Positions 1-9,613 of a DNA stretch of 64,000 nucleotides are shown here, piece after piece (the first letter of the stretch is position 1; each line of letters opens with the position of its first letter). The DNA lies in assembly GCF_001046895.1 (NCBI RefSeq), contig NZ_CAQI01000044.1, forward strand, positions 425,690-489,689. The letters run 5' to 3'. The translations under genes were made by a program, and so were the position numbers. The notes under the pieces were generated by a model that did not search any database, had not been told where the DNA came from, and saw only the letters and a program-made list of their open reading frames with translations. The stretch comes from Pseudarthrobacter siccitolerans (GTDB lineage: Bacteria; Actinomycetota; Actinomycetes; Actinomycetales; Micrococcaceae).

Positions 1-1076
1 CCCAGGCCCACGGCCACAAAAAGTCCGCCGAGGATCCAGAACCGGACCACCACGGTTACTTCGGCCCAGCCCTTCAGTTCGAAGTGGTGCTGCAGCGGTG
101 CCATCTTGAAGACGCGTTTACCGCCGGTAACCTTGAAGTAACCCACCTGGATGATGACGGACAGGGTGATCAGGACGAACAGGCCGCCGATGATGCCCAG
201 CAGCAGCTCGGTCCGGGACAGGATGGCGAAGCCTGCGATGGCCCCGCCAATCGCCAGCGAGCCGGTGTCGCCCATAAAAATCTTTGCCGGCGACGTGTTC
301 CACCACAGGAAGCCGACCAGGGCCGCGCTCATGATGGCCGCCAGCAGGGCAAGGTCCAGCGGATCGCGGACCGAGTAGCAGCCGCTGCCCGCCTCCCGCG
401 GCGATCCGCAGGCCTGGTTGCTTTGCCAGATTCCCATCAGCGTATATGCGCCGAAGACCATGACTGACGCACCTGCAGCGAGCCCGTCGAGCCCGTCGGT
501 GAGGTTGACGCCGTTTGTTGCGGCGGTGACGATCAGGTTGGACCACACCACAAAAAGGATTGCCCCGAGGACCGTGCCGCCGAAGGCCAGGTCCAGCCAG
601 GGAAGATCGCGGACCAGGGAGATTTTGGTGGAGGCCGGGGTGACTCCGGCACCGTTGGGAAAGTTCAGCGCGAGGACCGCGAAGATGATTCCCACGGCAC
701 CCTGCAGGATCAGCTTGGCCTTGGCGTCCAGGCCAAGGCTGCGCTGCCGCGAGATCTTGATGAAGTCGTCGAGGAAGCCCACCAGCCCCATCCCCACCAT
801 CAGGAACAGCAGGATGAGGGCGGAGGCTGAGGGCCCGGGAGCACCCGGGTTCACCATCAGCATGATCAGGTGGGTGAGTCCGTAGCTCAACAGTACGGCT
901 GCCACCACCACGGTTCCGCCCATGGTGGGGGTGCCGCGCTTGGTGTGGTGCGAGGTGGGTCCGTCATCCCTGATGAACTGTCCGTAGCCGCGGCGGACCA
1001 GCAGCCGGATGAAAAGCGGTGTCCCCACCAGGGCAAACAACAGGGCCAGGCCGGCGCCGATCAAAAGTGCAATCAC
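1..1076 (-). CDS. mraY: MraY, phospho-MurNAc-pentapeptide transferase (3' end cut by window)
   Basis: Integral membrane enzyme that moves phospho-MurNAc-pentapeptide from UDP onto undecaprenyl phosphate to make lipid I. Reading the minus strand from a GTG at 1076 gives [18 protein letters not shown] followed by several hydrophobic segments. Family motifs are all present: [27 protein letters not shown] and the late QHHFELKGW. The GTG start overlaps the murF stop as GTGA, so the two genes are translationally coupled. About 358 residues are visible and only the last few are missing. It is the last gene of the dcw cluster seen here; the rest of the cluster should lie to the left. Confidence 0.95.
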   Translation of the reverse strand, partial: MIALLIGAGLALLFALVGTPLFIRLLVRRGYGQFIRDDGPTSHHTKRGTPTMGGTVVVAAVLLSYGLTHLIMLMVNPGAPGPSASALILLFLMVGMGLVGFLDDFIKISRQRSLGLDAKAKLILQGAVGIIFAVLALNFPNGAGVTPASTKISLVRDLPWLDLAFGGTVLGAILFVVWSNLIVTAATNGVNLTDGLDGLAAGASVMVFGAYTLMGIWQSNQACGSPREAGSGCYSVRDPLDLALLAAIMSAALVGFLWWNTSPAKIFMGDTGSLAIGGAIAGFAILSRTELLLGIIGGLFVLITLSVIIQVGYFKVTGGKRVFKMAPLQHHFELKGWAEVTVVVRFWILGGLFVAVGL

Positions 1077-2539
1077 AGCAGAGTGCTCCCTTCGTCGGCC
1101 AGTTGGGGGGTTTGTGGGGGTAATGCTATCCGATCACCCAGATGCCGCAGTCCCACGCTGTTCGAGGACTTGAACAGCACCAGGTCCCCGGGTTCGAGTT
1201 CGATGTTCAGCACGTCGTAGGCCTCGTCCACTGTTTCGGCGAAGAGGCATTCGTCGCCCCAGGAGCCTTCCTGGACGGCGGAGACATAGAGCGCGCGCGC
1301 TTCCCTGCCAACCACCAGCAGGCGGGAGATGTTGAGCCGGACCACCTGGGTGCCCACGGCGGTGTGTTCCCGGATGGAGTCATCACCGAGTTCGAGCATG
1401 GCTCCGAGCACCGCCCAGGTGCGGCGTCCGCGGCCGAGGTCTGCCAGGGTGCGCAGGGCGGCGCGCATGGATTCGGGGTTCGCGTTATAGGCGTCATTGA
1501 TGATGGTGACGCCGTCTGCCCGTTCGGTGCGTTCCATCCGCCAGCGGCTTGCGGCGGCCTGGCTGCTGAGGGAGGACGCGACGTCCTGTCCTGGAACGCC
1601 GGCCGCCCAGGCTGCCGCGGCGGCGGCCAGCAGATTGCCCACGTGGTGCGCGCCGATGAGGCGGCTGCTGACGTGCAGGCCGCTTTCGCCGTCCGGAAGC
1701 TGGAGATCGAATTCCGGGTTGCCGTCACCGTTGGTGTCGGCGTTGAGTGCCTGCACGGCCGCATCGGCGCGGCCTTCCGCGGAGAATCCGAGTACTTTTG
1801 CGGTGGTGCGGGTGCGCATGGCGGCCACGCGGTCGTCGTCGAGATTGATAATCGCGGTGCCGGCGGGAGCGAGTGCCTCCACAAGCTCACCCTTGGCCAG
1901 GGCGATGTTCTCCACTCCCCCGAACTCGCCGGCGTGCGCGGTTCCCACGGCCAGCACCACTCCGATGTCGGGTTTAACCATGTCTGCCAGGTAGCGGATG
2001 TGTCCGATTCCGGTGGCGCCCATCTCGATCACGAGGTAGCGCGTATCCGGGCCGGCCCGGAAGACGGTGAGCGGAACGCCGATCTCACCGTTATAGGAAC
2101 CCTGCGGCGCAACGGTGTTCCCCTGCGTGGACAGTATTCCGGCGAGGAGGTCCTTGGTGGTGGTTTTCCCGGCCGAGCCGGTGATTCCCACCACTGTCAG
2201 CTCGCTGCCCTGCTCGGCGCGGGCCTTGCGGATCCGGCGGACGGCCTCTGCAGCCAGGGCCCCCATCGCCAGGACCGCGTCCGGAACCACCACGGAGGGG
2301 TAGCTTGTCCCGTCCGCAGCCGCGACAGGGCGTTCCACGAGGGCAAGGCTGGCACCGGCCGAAAACGCGACGGCCACGAAGTCGTGGCCGTCGGCGTGCT
2401 CGCCGGGCTTTGCGACGTAGAGCGAACCGGGCATGGCTTCGCGTGAGTCCGTGACCACCGAAAGGGGCGTGATTCCGGGATCGGCGTCCAGGCGCCCACT
2501 AGTGATTTCGGCGATCTCCGCCGCAGTAAAAGCAATCAT
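1073..2539 (-). CDS. murF: MurF, UDP-MurNAc-tripeptide:D-Ala-D-Ala ligase
   Basis: Cytoplasmic ATP-dependent ligase that adds the D-Ala-D-Ala dipeptide to UDP-MurNAc-tripeptide. The 488-residue protein has the Mur ligase order: an N-terminal UDP-binding part, a central ATPase part with the P-loop [13 protein letters not shown] near residue 120, then the MurF signature [16 protein letters not shown] in the C-terminal part. The length is normal for the family. The start is an ATG six bases after the murE stop, and the stop overlaps the mraY GTG. It lies in the operon-like run mraZ to mraY. Confidence 0.96.
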   Translation of the reverse strand: MIAFTAAEIAEITSGRLDADPGITPLSVVTDSREAMPGSLYVAKPGEHADGHDFVAVAFSAGASLALVERPVAAADGTSYPSVVVPDAVLAMGALAAEAVRRIRKARAEQGSELTVVGITGSAGKTTTKDLLAGILSTQGNTVAPQGSYNGEIGVPLTVFRAGPDTRYLVIEMGATGIGHIRYLADMVKPDIGVVLAVGTAHAGEFGGVENIALAKGELVEALAPAGTAIINLDDDRVAAMRTRTTAKVLGFSAEGRADAAVQALNADTNGDGNPEFDLQLPDGESGLHVSSRLIGAHHVGNLLAAAAAAWAAGVPGQDVASSLSSQAAASRWRMERTERADGVTIINDAYNANPESMRAALRTLADLGRGRRTWAVLGAMLELGDDSIREHTAVGTQVVRLNISRLLVVGREARALYVSAVQEGSWGDECLFAETVDEAYDVLNIELEPGDLVLFKSSNSVGLRHLGDRIALPPQTPQLADEGSTLL

Positions 2540-2545
2540 CTCGGT

Positions 2546-4174
2546 CTAGGACTCTATCCGGTCGTCTTGGAGAGCGTTGAATCCCCTGGCTGTCAAGGCG
2601 CTGCGAAGCTCCACCCTGTCGTCCAGGGCATGGTTGACGCCTTTTACTTCCTGCCACACTTCATGGCCACGGCCGGCCACCAGGATGGTGTCCTGCGGCC
2701 GGGCCAGTTCAACGGCACGCCGGATGGCTTCGGCGCGAGGGAAAACTTCCAGGACCTCGCAGGCCAGGGAGCCTTTCTCCTGCGCTTCCCGGGCTCCGGC
2801 GAGGACATCGGCGCGGATGGCGGCCGGATCCTCGTCGTGGGGATCGTCGTCGGTGATGATGACGGTATCGGCAAGGCGGGCGGCGATGGCACCCATGGCC
2901 GGCCGTTTGCCCTGGTCGCGCTGGCCTGTGGCGCCGAACACCACGATGAGGTTGGAGTCTTTTTCCGGGGACCGCACGGCTTCCAGTGCCCTGGCCAGCG
3001 CGTCGGTGTTGTGGGCAAAATCAACAATGGCAGCGGGTTGGGCGGACACCAGCTGCATGCGTCCGGGGACTGCCACGGTAAACGGATCCGACTCGTCAAG
3101 CGCCGCCTGCAAGGCTGCGGCGTCCACTCCTGCCGTCAGCACCATGACTGCCGCAAGCGCTGCGTTGGCCACGTTGAAGCTGCCGGGCAACCCGGTGTGC
3201 AGGGTGAGCCGCGCGCCGTCCGGGCCGCTCAGCGTGAACTCCGTCCCGAGTCCGCGCGGGGCAGTTCCTGAGACAGTCCAATCCGCAGCCGCTCCGGCGG
3301 TGCTGAGGGTGGTGACCGGCACGGCGGTGGTGCCGGCGAGCTGCCGGCCCCACTCGTCGTCGACCGTTACCACTGCGGCGCGGGCACGGCGCGGCGTAAA
3401 CAGCTCCGCCTTGGTGGCGAAGTAGTCATCCATGGTGAGGTGCAGGTCCAGGTGGTCCTGGGTGAGGTTCGTGAAGCCTGCAACGTCGAACAGCACACCG
3501 TCCACGCGCTGGAAGGAGATGGCGTGGGAGGAGACTTCCATCGCAGCGGCCGCAAGCCCCCGTTCGCGCATCAGGGCGAGCAGTGCGTGGACATCGGTGG
3601 ATTCCGGCGTGGTGAGGAGGCTGGGAATCGGATCGCCGCCGGCGTGGATCTCGATAGTGCCGATCAGTCCGGTACTGCGGCCGAGGGCGCGCAGCAAGGA
3701 ATTGATGAAGTAGGTGGTGGTGGTCTTCCCGTTCGTGCCTGTCACGCCGAACAGCTGCGGCTGGCCGGCACCCGGCTGGCTGCGGTAGATCAGTGCGGAC
3801 AACGGACCCACCACGTTGCGCGGCGACTCCACGATCACCACGGGTACCGGGGTCTCGGCGGGTGCCAGCAGCCTGGCACCGGCGTCATCGGTGAGAACTG
3901 CCACCGCCCCTGCCTCGACGGCCTGCGGCACGAAGTCTGCACCGTGCCTGGTGGCGCCGGGGAGGGCCACGTAGAGGTCGCCGGGTTCCACCGCACGCGA
4001 ATTCAACGAAATTCCGGTGACTTCCACCCCGGCAGCCGGGCCGGGGACCGCAACATCGATAGCTTCGCCGATGCTTGCCAGCCGTACCGGTTCCACAACA
4101 GAGGGGCGGAAGCGGCCCTGGCCGGCGGGTCCCTCCGGGACGGCGCGGTTGTTGGGCGGGTTGATCTCTGTCAA
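2546..4174 (-). CDS. murE: MurE, UDP-MurNAc-L-Ala-D-Glu:diamino acid ligase
   Basis: Adds the third residue (a diamino acid) to the peptidoglycan stem peptide. The 542-residue protein carries the Mur P-loop GVTGTNGKTTTTYF near residue 145, the DHLDLHLTMDDYFATK region with the conserved carbamylated-lysine context, and the C-terminal domain. At residues 443-446 it reads DDPH where diaminopimelate-adding MurE enzymes have DNPR, so the arginine that contacts the DAP carboxylate is absent. That agrees with an L-lysine-type wall as known in Arthrobacter; the substrate is inferred, not shown. Spacing to murF is six bases. Confidence 0.95.
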   Translation of the reverse strand: MTEINPPNNRAVPEGPAGQGRFRPSVVEPVRLASIGEAIDVAVPGPAAGVEVTGISLNSRAVEPGDLYVALPGATRHGADFVPQAVEAGAVAVLTDDAGARLLAPAETPVPVVIVESPRNVVGPLSALIYRSQPGAGQPQLFGVTGTNGKTTTTYFINSLLRALGRSTGLIGTIEIHAGGDPIPSLLTTPESTDVHALLALMRERGLAAAAMEVSSHAISFQRVDGVLFDVAGFTNLTQDHLDLHLTMDDYFATKAELFTPRRARAAVVTVDDEWGRQLAGTTAVPVTTLSTAGAAADWTVSGTAPRGLGTEFTLSGPDGARLTLHTGLPGSFNVANAALAAVMVLTAGVDAAALQAALDESDPFTVAVPGRMQLVSAQPAAIVDFAHNTDALARALEAVRSPEKDSNLIVVFGATGQRDQGKRPAMGAIAARLADTVIITDDDPHDEDPAAIRADVLAGAREAQEKGSLACEVLEVFPRAEAIRRAVELARPQDTILVAGRGHEVWQEVKGVNHALDDRVELRSALTARGFNALQDDRIES

Positions 4175-4240
4175 GGAATCTCCGATGGTGCTAGTCGTGC
4201 CGGCATGGGTGGGCCGGTGGTGGTGCTCTACGCGGGACTG

Positions 4241-6043
4241 CTACTTGGCGAACTGGGGCAGCCTGGCCGGTTCGCCCGTGGACGGCTGGACGTTGTACAT
4301 CCGCAGTGCCTGGCTCATGACCGACCGGAAGACCGGCCCGTTGGTAATCCCGTAGATGCTGCCCTTGGGCCGCTGGAGTACCACCTCCACAATAAACCGC
4401 GGATCATCCATCGGTGCCATTCCCACCATGGAGGCGGTGTATCCGCAGAAGCCGGACTTCCCGTCGTCGCACGGTGATTCCGAGGTGCCGGTCTTGGCGC
4501 CGACCCGGTATCCGTCGATCCCTGCGTCCTTGATCTGGCCTTCCGTAACGGCACTTTCCAGGATGTCCCGGACCTGCTGGGCCGTGTTCTCCGAGACCAC
4601 CCGGGTGGACGGTGCGGCCGGCACCTTTTCCTCGGTGCCGTCCGGGGAGACGTAAGAATCGATCAGTCGGGGCTGGAGCATCACGCCGTTGTTGGCGACC
4701 GACTGGAACGCCCGGACCGTTTGCAGGGTGGACTGCGAAACGCCCTGGCCGAACAACACGGTGTATTCCTGGCGCCCGTCCCACTGCTCCCAGGGCGTGA
4801 GGATCCCGGACGCCGTTGCAGGGAGTCCGATGTCCGGAGCCTCGCCGATGCCGAATTTTTTCAACCAGTTGTAGCGCTGTTCCTTGCTCAATTCCTCGCC
4901 GGCCATCACGGTGCCGGTGTTCATCGAGTAACCCAGGATGCCGGCGAGAGTACGCTTTTCGGTGCCGTGGGAAAAGGAGTCGCTGAAGGTCTGGCCGTTG
5001 ACCGTGTAGGACGGCGGCAACGTGTACTCGCTGAGCGGATTGGCTTTGCCTTCCTCGATCAGCGCCGCCGCCGTGAGCATTTTTTCAACGGAACCGGGCT
5101 CGTAGGCTGCAGTGACCGCACGGACGCCGCGGTCCTTGGCAGCCACCCGGCCGGGGTCATTGGGATCCGGGGCGTTGGTATCGGCCATGGCCACCAGGTT
5201 GCCCGTTTTGACGTCCATCACGATGATGACGCCCCACTCTGCGCTGAGCTTGTCCGTCTGGCTTTGGATGGCCTGCTGGGCGAAATACTGCAGGTCCGAG
5301 TTGATGGTGAGCTTGACGTCCTTGCCGTCTTGCGGTGGGGTCAGTTCATCCATGCCCACCGGGATGCGCAGGCCGTCGGCACCGATTTCGAACAGGCGCT
5401 TGCCGTCCGTACCCTTCAGGAGCCCGTCCTGGGTCTGTTCGATACCGGCCTGGCCAGTGCTGCCGTCCTGCAGGAACCCGATAATGCCGCCCGCCACCGA
5501 GCCATTGGGGTAGACGCGCTTGCTGACGCCTTCGGTGACGATGCCGGGAATCTGGAGCTTGGAGATGCGGTCCTCAATGTCAGGCTTCACATCCTTGGCC
5601 ACAATGTAATACGGCTGGTTGCCGGTGACGGCGTCGCGGATGGCATCCTTCTCCATGCCCAGTGCGGCTCCGAGCTCAGTCAGTCCCTGGTCGCGGCTGA
5701 CGTCCACCAGTTTTTCCTTGCCATCCACCGTTTCCAGGCGCTTGAAGGTCTCCGTTTTGGTGTTGACGCGCTGGTCCACCACTACGTTGTAGCGGATCAC
5801 GCTGTTGGCCAGGACGGTGCCTGTGGAGTCCAGGATGCTGCCCCGCTCGGCGGGAAGCACGGTCTGCTTCATCCGGCTGTTAAGCGCGGCCTCGGCCATT
5901 CCCCCAACGTCCAGCCCCTGGACCAGGAAAAGCTTTCCGCCCACCACCAGCAGGAGCGAGAGCATGATCCCGAGGCCGAGCCGGAGGCGTTTAGTGGCGT
6001 TGGGCACCTTGCTGCTTCTTGCCTTGCCGGTCCTCTGCGCCAC
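4241..6043 (-). CDS. ftsI: FtsI/PBP3, class B division transpeptidase
   Basis: Septal peptidoglycan transpeptidase, anchored by one N-terminal membrane segment (about residues 22-42, LGLGIMLSLLLVVGGKLFLV). The three penicillin-binding motifs are intact: SVEK with the active serine at about residue 318, SMN at 373-375, and KTG at about 517. The pedestal domain precedes them. There are no C-terminal PASTA domains, and 600 residues is a normal length. It lies 47 bases downstream of the ftsL-like gene and 66 bases upstream of murE, inside the cluster. The N-terminus is basic (RTGKARSSKVPNATKR), consistent with a cytoplasmic tail. Confidence 0.95.
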   Translation of the reverse strand: MAQRTGKARSSKVPNATKRLRLGLGIMLSLLLVVGGKLFLVQGLDVGGMAEAALNSRMKQTVLPAERGSILDSTGTVLANSVIRYNVVVDQRVNTKTETFKRLETVDGKEKLVDVSRDQGLTELGAALGMEKDAIRDAVTGNQPYYIVAKDVKPDIEDRISKLQIPGIVTEGVSKRVYPNGSVAGGIIGFLQDGSTGQAGIEQTQDGLLKGTDGKRLFEIGADGLRIPVGMDELTPPQDGKDVKLTINSDLQYFAQQAIQSQTDKLSAEWGVIIVMDVKTGNLVAMADTNAPDPNDPGRVAAKDRGVRAVTAAYEPGSVEKMLTAAALIEEGKANPLSEYTLPPSYTVNGQTFSDSFSHGTEKRTLAGILGYSMNTGTVMAGEELSKEQRYNWLKKFGIGEAPDIGLPATASGILTPWEQWDGRQEYTVLFGQGVSQSTLQTVRAFQSVANNGVMLQPRLIDSYVSPDGTEEKVPAAPSTRVVSENTAQQVRDILESAVTEGQIKDAGIDGYRVGAKTGTSESPCDDGKSGFCGYTASMVGMAPMDDPRFIVEVVLQRPKGSIYGITNGPVFRSVMSQALRMYNVQPSTGEPARLPQFAK

Positions 6044-6090
6044 CGTGATATTCCTTGCTGCTCGACCCTGTTGCCTGCCAGACCTGCCTG

Positions 6091-6801
6091 TTACTGCCCG
6101 GGAACCTTCTGCTCCGGCGCGGGAATCGAGCCGCCGTGGAGTTCCACGGGCGGCACCGCCGCCGCGGCCGGGGCCTGGGCTGCCGCATCCGGAGCAGCAC
6201 CTGCGGCAGTGCCTGACGCACCGCCGCTTGGGGTGTCCGGCGATGCAGCGGCCGGAGCCGGGGTCTCTTCTACCGGCTTCTGGGCTTCCTGCGGATCGCT
6301 CTTGCTTGCCGGCGGAACCACTGTCAGCTGGCCTGCAACAGCCGGCGCCGGGATCACGGCACCGGCGGCACCGTCCTTAACCGCCGGTGTTGCCTTGCCG
6401 GTCACCGAGAGCGTGGACAGGTCGATCTGGCCCTTCACCGTGGAGGGCACCATCCCCAGTTTTGTCGCCTGGGCGGCAAGATTCTGCGGAGCCTCGAAGT
6501 TCTGGACCTGCTGGGTGAGGTCCTGGTTCTGCTTGGTCAGGGTGCTCTGCTTTGCGCGCAATTCCACCAGCTGGTACTGGGCGGTGGAAACCGAGATGTT
6601 CAGTACCAGGACGGCGATCAGGGCCACCGCGAGCAGGCCGAAGCACAGCACCACAAATGGCGCGCGGCGTTTGCGGGGAACGGTCCGGACAACTGAGAGG
6701 GGCGTCCGGCTCCGGCGTGGCGCTTCGGGCGAACCGGCAGGAAGCTTCTTCGCCGCCGCACCGGAGACGACGGGAAAGTTCTTCACGGCAGCGGTGCTCA
6801 T
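6091..6801 (-). CDS. FtsL-like septum protein with long Ala/Pro-rich tail
   Basis: Probably the FtsL of this cluster: small bitopic division protein that pairs with FtsB/DivIC partners and FtsI. Visible are a basic cytoplasmic N-terminus (about 50 residues), one membrane span ([19 protein letters not shown]) and a coiled-coil-like stretch ([20 protein letters not shown]). A low-complexity Ala/Pro/Thr-rich extension of roughly 110 residues follows. At 236 residues it is about twice the usual FtsL length because of that tail. Its ATG overlaps the rsmH stop as ATGA. The call rests on position and topology, since FtsL sequence is poorly conserved. Confidence 0.8.
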   Translation of the reverse strand: MSTAAVKNFPVVSGAAAKKLPAGSPEAPRRSRTPLSVVRTVPRKRRAPFVVLCFGLLAVALIAVLVLNISVSTAQYQLVELRAKQSTLTKQNQDLTQQVQNFEAPQNLAAQATKLGMVPSTVKGQIDLSTLSVTGKATPAVKDGAAGAVIPAPAVAGQLTVVPPASKSDPQEAQKPVEETPAPAAASPDTPSGGASGTAAGAAPDAAAQAPAAAAVPPVELHGGSIPAPEQKVPGQ

Positions 6802-7790
6802 TCAGCTCTCCTGGCTCGGATTCGTTCCACCGCGCGGAGCCTTGCTGAGGCTGCGCGGGGGTTTTCGGCGATTTCGACGGCGGTTGGCACTTCGGTGCCT
6901 TTGGTCAGGGTCTTCAGTTCGGGTTTGTGTTCTTCCAACTCCACGGGGAAGCCCAGCGGAGCGGAGGATTTCGATCGGGCCTGGAAGACTCCCTTGACGA
7001 TCTTGTCCTCGAGGGAGTGGTAGGACATCACCACAATGCGGCCCCCGAGTGCTGTGGCCTCCACTGCGGCAGGCACAGCACGTTCCAGCACCTCGAGTTC
7101 CTCGTTGACCTCGATCCTCAGGGCCTGGAAGGTCCGCTTGGCGGGATGTCCGCCGGACTTTGCCGCCCCCGCCGGAACAACGGCACGGATCTGCTCCACG
7201 AGTTCGCCGGTGGTGGTGAACGGCTTGGCGGCGCGGGCGGTGACGATCCTGTTGGCAATCCGGCCGGCGAACTTCTCCTCGCCCCACTTGCGGATAATCC
7301 GGACCAGTTCCTCTTCGCTGTACGTGTTCACCACGTCCGCAGCTGTCTGCCCGCGGCTGGTATCCATGCGCATATCCAGCGGAGCGTCGAATGAGTAGGC
7401 GAAGCCTCGCTCACGCTCGTCGAGCTGGAGCGAGGAAACGCCGAGGTCCATCAGGATCCCGTGCACCTCACGGACGCCGAGGTCAGCCAGGACATCCCCG
7501 ATTTCGTCATAGACGGCGTGCACGAGGTCGGTGCGTGCTTCAAAGGGCGCCAGCCGTTCTCCGGCCAGGGCAAGGGCTTCTTCATCACGGTCGATGCCGA
7601 TCAGGTGCAAGTCAGGGAAACGCTGCAGCATGGCCTCGGAATGGCCTCCCATGCCCAGCGTGGCGTCAATGGCCACCGGTGTTTCGCCGCGGCTCCTGGC
7701 CGCTTCGAATCCGGGCGCCAACAAATTGATGCACCGGTCCCGAAGGACCGGCACATGGCGTTCGGACGTGGGCTTCGGTTGATCGTTCAT
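6798..7790 (-). CDS. rsmH: RsmH, 16S rRNA (cytosine-1402 N4) methyltransferase
   Basis: SAM-dependent methylase (MraW) that modifies C1402 of 16S rRNA. The early motif [13 protein letters not shown] and the SAM-binding motif [15 protein letters not shown] are diagnostic, as are [20 protein letters not shown] and the closing [11 protein letters not shown] place the start at the ATG at 7790 (MNDQPKPTS), which has AAAGGACGAG just upstream. A longer frame opens 57 bases earlier but has no better ribosome site. Second gene of the dcw cluster, followed with a four-base overlap by the ftsL-like gene. Confidence 0.95.
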   Translation of the reverse strand: MNDQPKPTSERHVPVLRDRCINLLAPGFEAARSRGETPVAIDATLGMGGHSEAMLQRFPDLHLIGIDRDEEALALAGERLAPFEARTDLVHAVYDEIGDVLADLGVREVHGILMDLGVSSLQLDERERGFAYSFDAPLDMRMDTSRGQTAADVVNTYSEEELVRIIRKWGEEKFAGRIANRIVTARAAKPFTTTGELVEQIRAVVPAGAAKSGGHPAKRTFQALRIEVNEELEVLERAVPAAVEATALGGRIVVMSYHSLEDKIVKGVFQARSKSSAPLGFPVELEEHKPELKTLTKGTEVPTAVEIAENPRAASARLRAVERIRARRAE

Positions 7791-7956
7791 GCCTCGTCCT
7801 TTCTCGCCGTCGCTGTCACCTGGATGCTTCTTGACCCGGATCCCCATCCGCGCCTACCGTCCTGCCCGCCTGGCTCCGGGGAAGGTGAGCCAGGTTGGCC
7901 GGCTGATGGGCCGGCTGGAGATCCCAACCAAGAAGGTGTCCGCTGTCCTGTTCCGG

Positions 7957-8385
7957 TCACAAAATGCCCGGAATGGGGTCATCGGTTTCAGAGAAGGCCG
8001 TTTCCTTCTCCGCAAGGTATTCATTCCAAGCCTGGGCGTCCCAGATCTCGGCGCGGGTTCCGGCACCAATCACGGCCAGCTCCCTTCCGAGTCCTGCATA
8101 CTCCCGGAGCGCCGGCGGAATGGTCACGCGCCCCTGCTTGTCAGGTACCTCGTCCGAGGCTCCAGAGAGAAAGACGCGGATGTAGTCCCGCGCCTGTTTA
8201 GAGGAGATTGGCGCCTCCCGCATTTGCTCGTGGACCCGGGCAAATTCCTTCTCGCTGAAGACGTAGATGCAACGTTCCTGGCCCCTGGTCAGGACCAGTC
8301 CGCTGGCAAGTTCCTCCCGGAACTTCGCGGGGAGAATGATCCGCCCCTTTTCATCCAGACGCGGCGAATGTGTGCCCAGAAACAC
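7957..8385 (-). CDS. mraZ: MraZ, dcw cluster transcriptional regulator
   Basis: AbrB/SpoVT-type DNA-binding protein that controls the division and cell-wall cluster it heads. The 142 residues contain the two expected swapped-hairpin repeats: [19 protein letters not shown] near the start and [18 protein letters not shown] in the second half. The start is a GTG at 8385 reading MFLGTH, as in the family. A 166-base gap separates it from rsmH. Its own likely operator lies just upstream (8451-8476). Confidence 0.95.
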   Translation of the reverse strand: MFLGTHSPRLDEKGRIILPAKFREELASGLVLTRGQERCIYVFSEKEFARVHEQMREAPISSKQARDYIRVFLSGASDEVPDKQGRVTIPPALREYAGLGRELAVIGAGTRAEIWDAQAWNEYLAEKETAFSETDDPIPGIL

Positions 8386-8450
8386 TGGCCCACCGCCTGT
8401 CCGATGTCAGGAACTGCACATCCCCTGTGTTGCAACCACCCTCTTATGTC

Positions 8451-8476
8451 CTCCACATTACTCCACTTTCCCCCAC
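8451..8476 (-). promoter_or_regulatory. MraZ operator: three GTGG(A/G)G repeats at 10-bp spacing
   Basis: On the minus strand three hexamers, GTGGGG (8476-8471), GTGGAG (8466-8461) and GTGGAG (8456-8451), are spaced exactly ten bases apart and end 65 bases before the mraZ start. MraZ proteins are known to bind arrays of short G-rich direct repeats with one-turn spacing upstream of their own gene, so this is the expected autoregulatory site. A promoter core is not clear enough to mark. Confidence 0.8.
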
Positions 8477-8670
8477 AGTCAACGTGAATTGGCGTCCGGG
8501 ACACGCATTCTTTGGGATAGCAGGCCCGAAATGGCAAGGAATTATGCCGGTGGTGGGAAGTGGAGGACTTTCCACCACTCCGGTGGAATTCAGGTTGGCG
8601 CCCGGCCCTGATTCAACTTTGCTTTTCACCCTGGCGGCGTTGATGCCTGCAAAAGGCCCCGCCCTTAAAC

Positions 8671-8740
8671 GCAAAAGACCCGCCGACGGGGGTCTATTTA
8701 CTGCCTGCACCATGCGGGGGAGCAAAGTGGGGAGGATGCG
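8671..8740 (-). repeat. Two-hairpin repeat, copy A
   Basis: Shares AAAAGACCCGCCGA, GGGTCTATTT and the tail GGGAGCAAAGTGGGG with copy B at 8851-8923. The first hairpin is a GACCC/GGGTC terminator stem. The second, CCTGC-ACCAT-GCGGG, keeps pairing although its sequence differs from copy B. Confidence 0.65.
8676..8695 (-). terminator. Intrinsic terminator (copy A)
   Basis: On the minus strand AGACCCCCGTCGGCGGGTCT forms a stem with one mismatch followed by TTTGCG. It may be a second terminator behind the DUF3040 gene, lying about 270 bases beyond its stop. Confidence 0.55.
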
Positions 8741-8850
8741 TTCGGATCAGCATGTTGACCGGCTCAAAGCCCTGCTGCCCGGACGCGTCATCAGCTTTTG
8801 CCACTTTCTGCACAGCGCTCCATCAGCTCCTGCGGCTTTCAGCACCTGCT

Positions 8851-8923
8851 CAAACACAAAAGACCCGCCGAAGCGGGTCTATTTGTTGAATCTCCCCTAT
8901 TCCAAGGGAGCAAAGTGGGCGGA
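8851..8923 (-). repeat. Two-hairpin repeat, copy B
   Basis: Second copy of the element at 8671-8740. Here the second hairpin is CTCCC-CTATTCCAA-GGGAG, followed by the shared tail GGGAGCAAAGTGGG. It lies just beyond the stop of the DUF3040 gene. Confidence 0.65.
8861..8880 (-). terminator. Intrinsic terminator (copy B) after DUF3040 gene
   Basis: On the minus strand AGACCCGCTTCGGCGGGTCT is a perfect 8-bp stem with a TTCG tetraloop, followed by TTTGTG. It lies 71 bases past the DUF3040 stop codon. Confidence 0.8.
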
Positions 8924-8951
8924 ATAAGTCCCGCCACGCCGGCCGAACGGC

Positions 8952-9326
8952 TTAGGGTTCTCCCCTGCGCCTTTCGTCCCACCGTTCCTCGAGGCTGCTC
9001 ATGAATGAGCTGCGCTGCTTGCCGGCCTTGCCGCTGCCGGGCTTCGAGCCCTTGGCCCCGGATGAGCTGCTCCGCATTGTGGCGAAGTACACGCCGCCGC
9101 CCATCACAATGAAACCGAGGACACCAACGAAAATGTTCTGGAGGGTGACGCCGACGAGCAACAGGAAGACGCCGGCCAGCGCACAGAGGACGCCGATCAC
9201 GACGTGTCTTGTCGACCACGAACGTCCTGGGTCCGATCCCATTGAATTCGCGAACTTCGGGTCATCCTCGTGAAGCTGCTTCTCAAGCTGCTCAAGCAGC
9301 TTCTGTTCGTGCTCCGACAGCGGCAT
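8952..9326 (-). CDS. DUF3040 membrane protein
   Basis: Actinobacterial small membrane protein of unknown function. The start MPLSEHEQKLLEQLEKQL is the hallmark of the family. Two adjacent hydrophobic segments follow (VVIGVLCALAGVFLLLVG and FVGVLGFIVMGGGVYFAT), then a basic, Ser/Gly-rich cytoplasmic-type tail. I chose the ATG at 9326 because AAAGGAGGTCGTG sits directly before it; an upstream in-frame start lacks this. In related genomes it sits near mraZ, as here, but its role is not known to me. The 287 bases upstream, up to dinB, show an AT-rich patch at 9505-9540 but no clear gene. Confidence 0.85.
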   Translation of the reverse strand: MPLSEHEQKLLEQLEKQLHEDDPKFANSMGSDPGRSWSTRHVVIGVLCALAGVFLLLVGVTLQNIFVGVLGFIVMGGGVYFATMRSSSSGAKGSKPGSGKAGKQRSSFMSSLEERWDERRRGEP

Positions 9327-9613
9327 CACGACCTCCTTTTGTAGGCCAACGTCCGGGCTGGTCCCAGCCACTACTTCTGCTCCAATAACGTCTGGTATGC
9401 CCTGGTGGTTCCCGTACCCGCCGGCTGTGGCGGTAAACGAAAGCCAGGCATGCAGACCCGGAGCGGGAGCATGTCCAAGAGAGTCCGGCAGTATGTCCAG
9501 TCACTCAAAAACTTTGTATTTATAAGGATAGTTTGTTGAGGGCTGTTCTGAAAGACGGCAATGACTTTCGCCGGTACTCCGGAGGAGCCCATTTGAGGCC
9601 CTGAACCAAAGCC

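Larger units (their letters stand above)
8386..8951. other. Noncoding region between mraZ and the DUF3040 gene
   Basis: About 565 bases with no convincing gene. It holds the MraZ operator next to mraZ, then roughly 200 bases with nothing recognisable except the presumed mra promoter area. Two copies of a terminator-bearing repeat follow (8671-8740 and 8851-8923), separated by about 110 bases. Short open frames across it lack ribosome sites and run through the repeats. Confidence 0.7.

Noticed and set aside
4721..6997. Long open frame on the plus strand (about 758 codons)
   Set aside because: It lies wholly antisense to ftsI, ftsL and part of rsmH. Its translation has no recognisable domain; it is an effect of high third-position GC.
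9371..9592. 73-codon minus-strand frame between the DUF3040 gene and dinB
   Set aside because: No ribosome site, odd composition, and it runs through the AT-rich upstream region of the DUF3040 gene.
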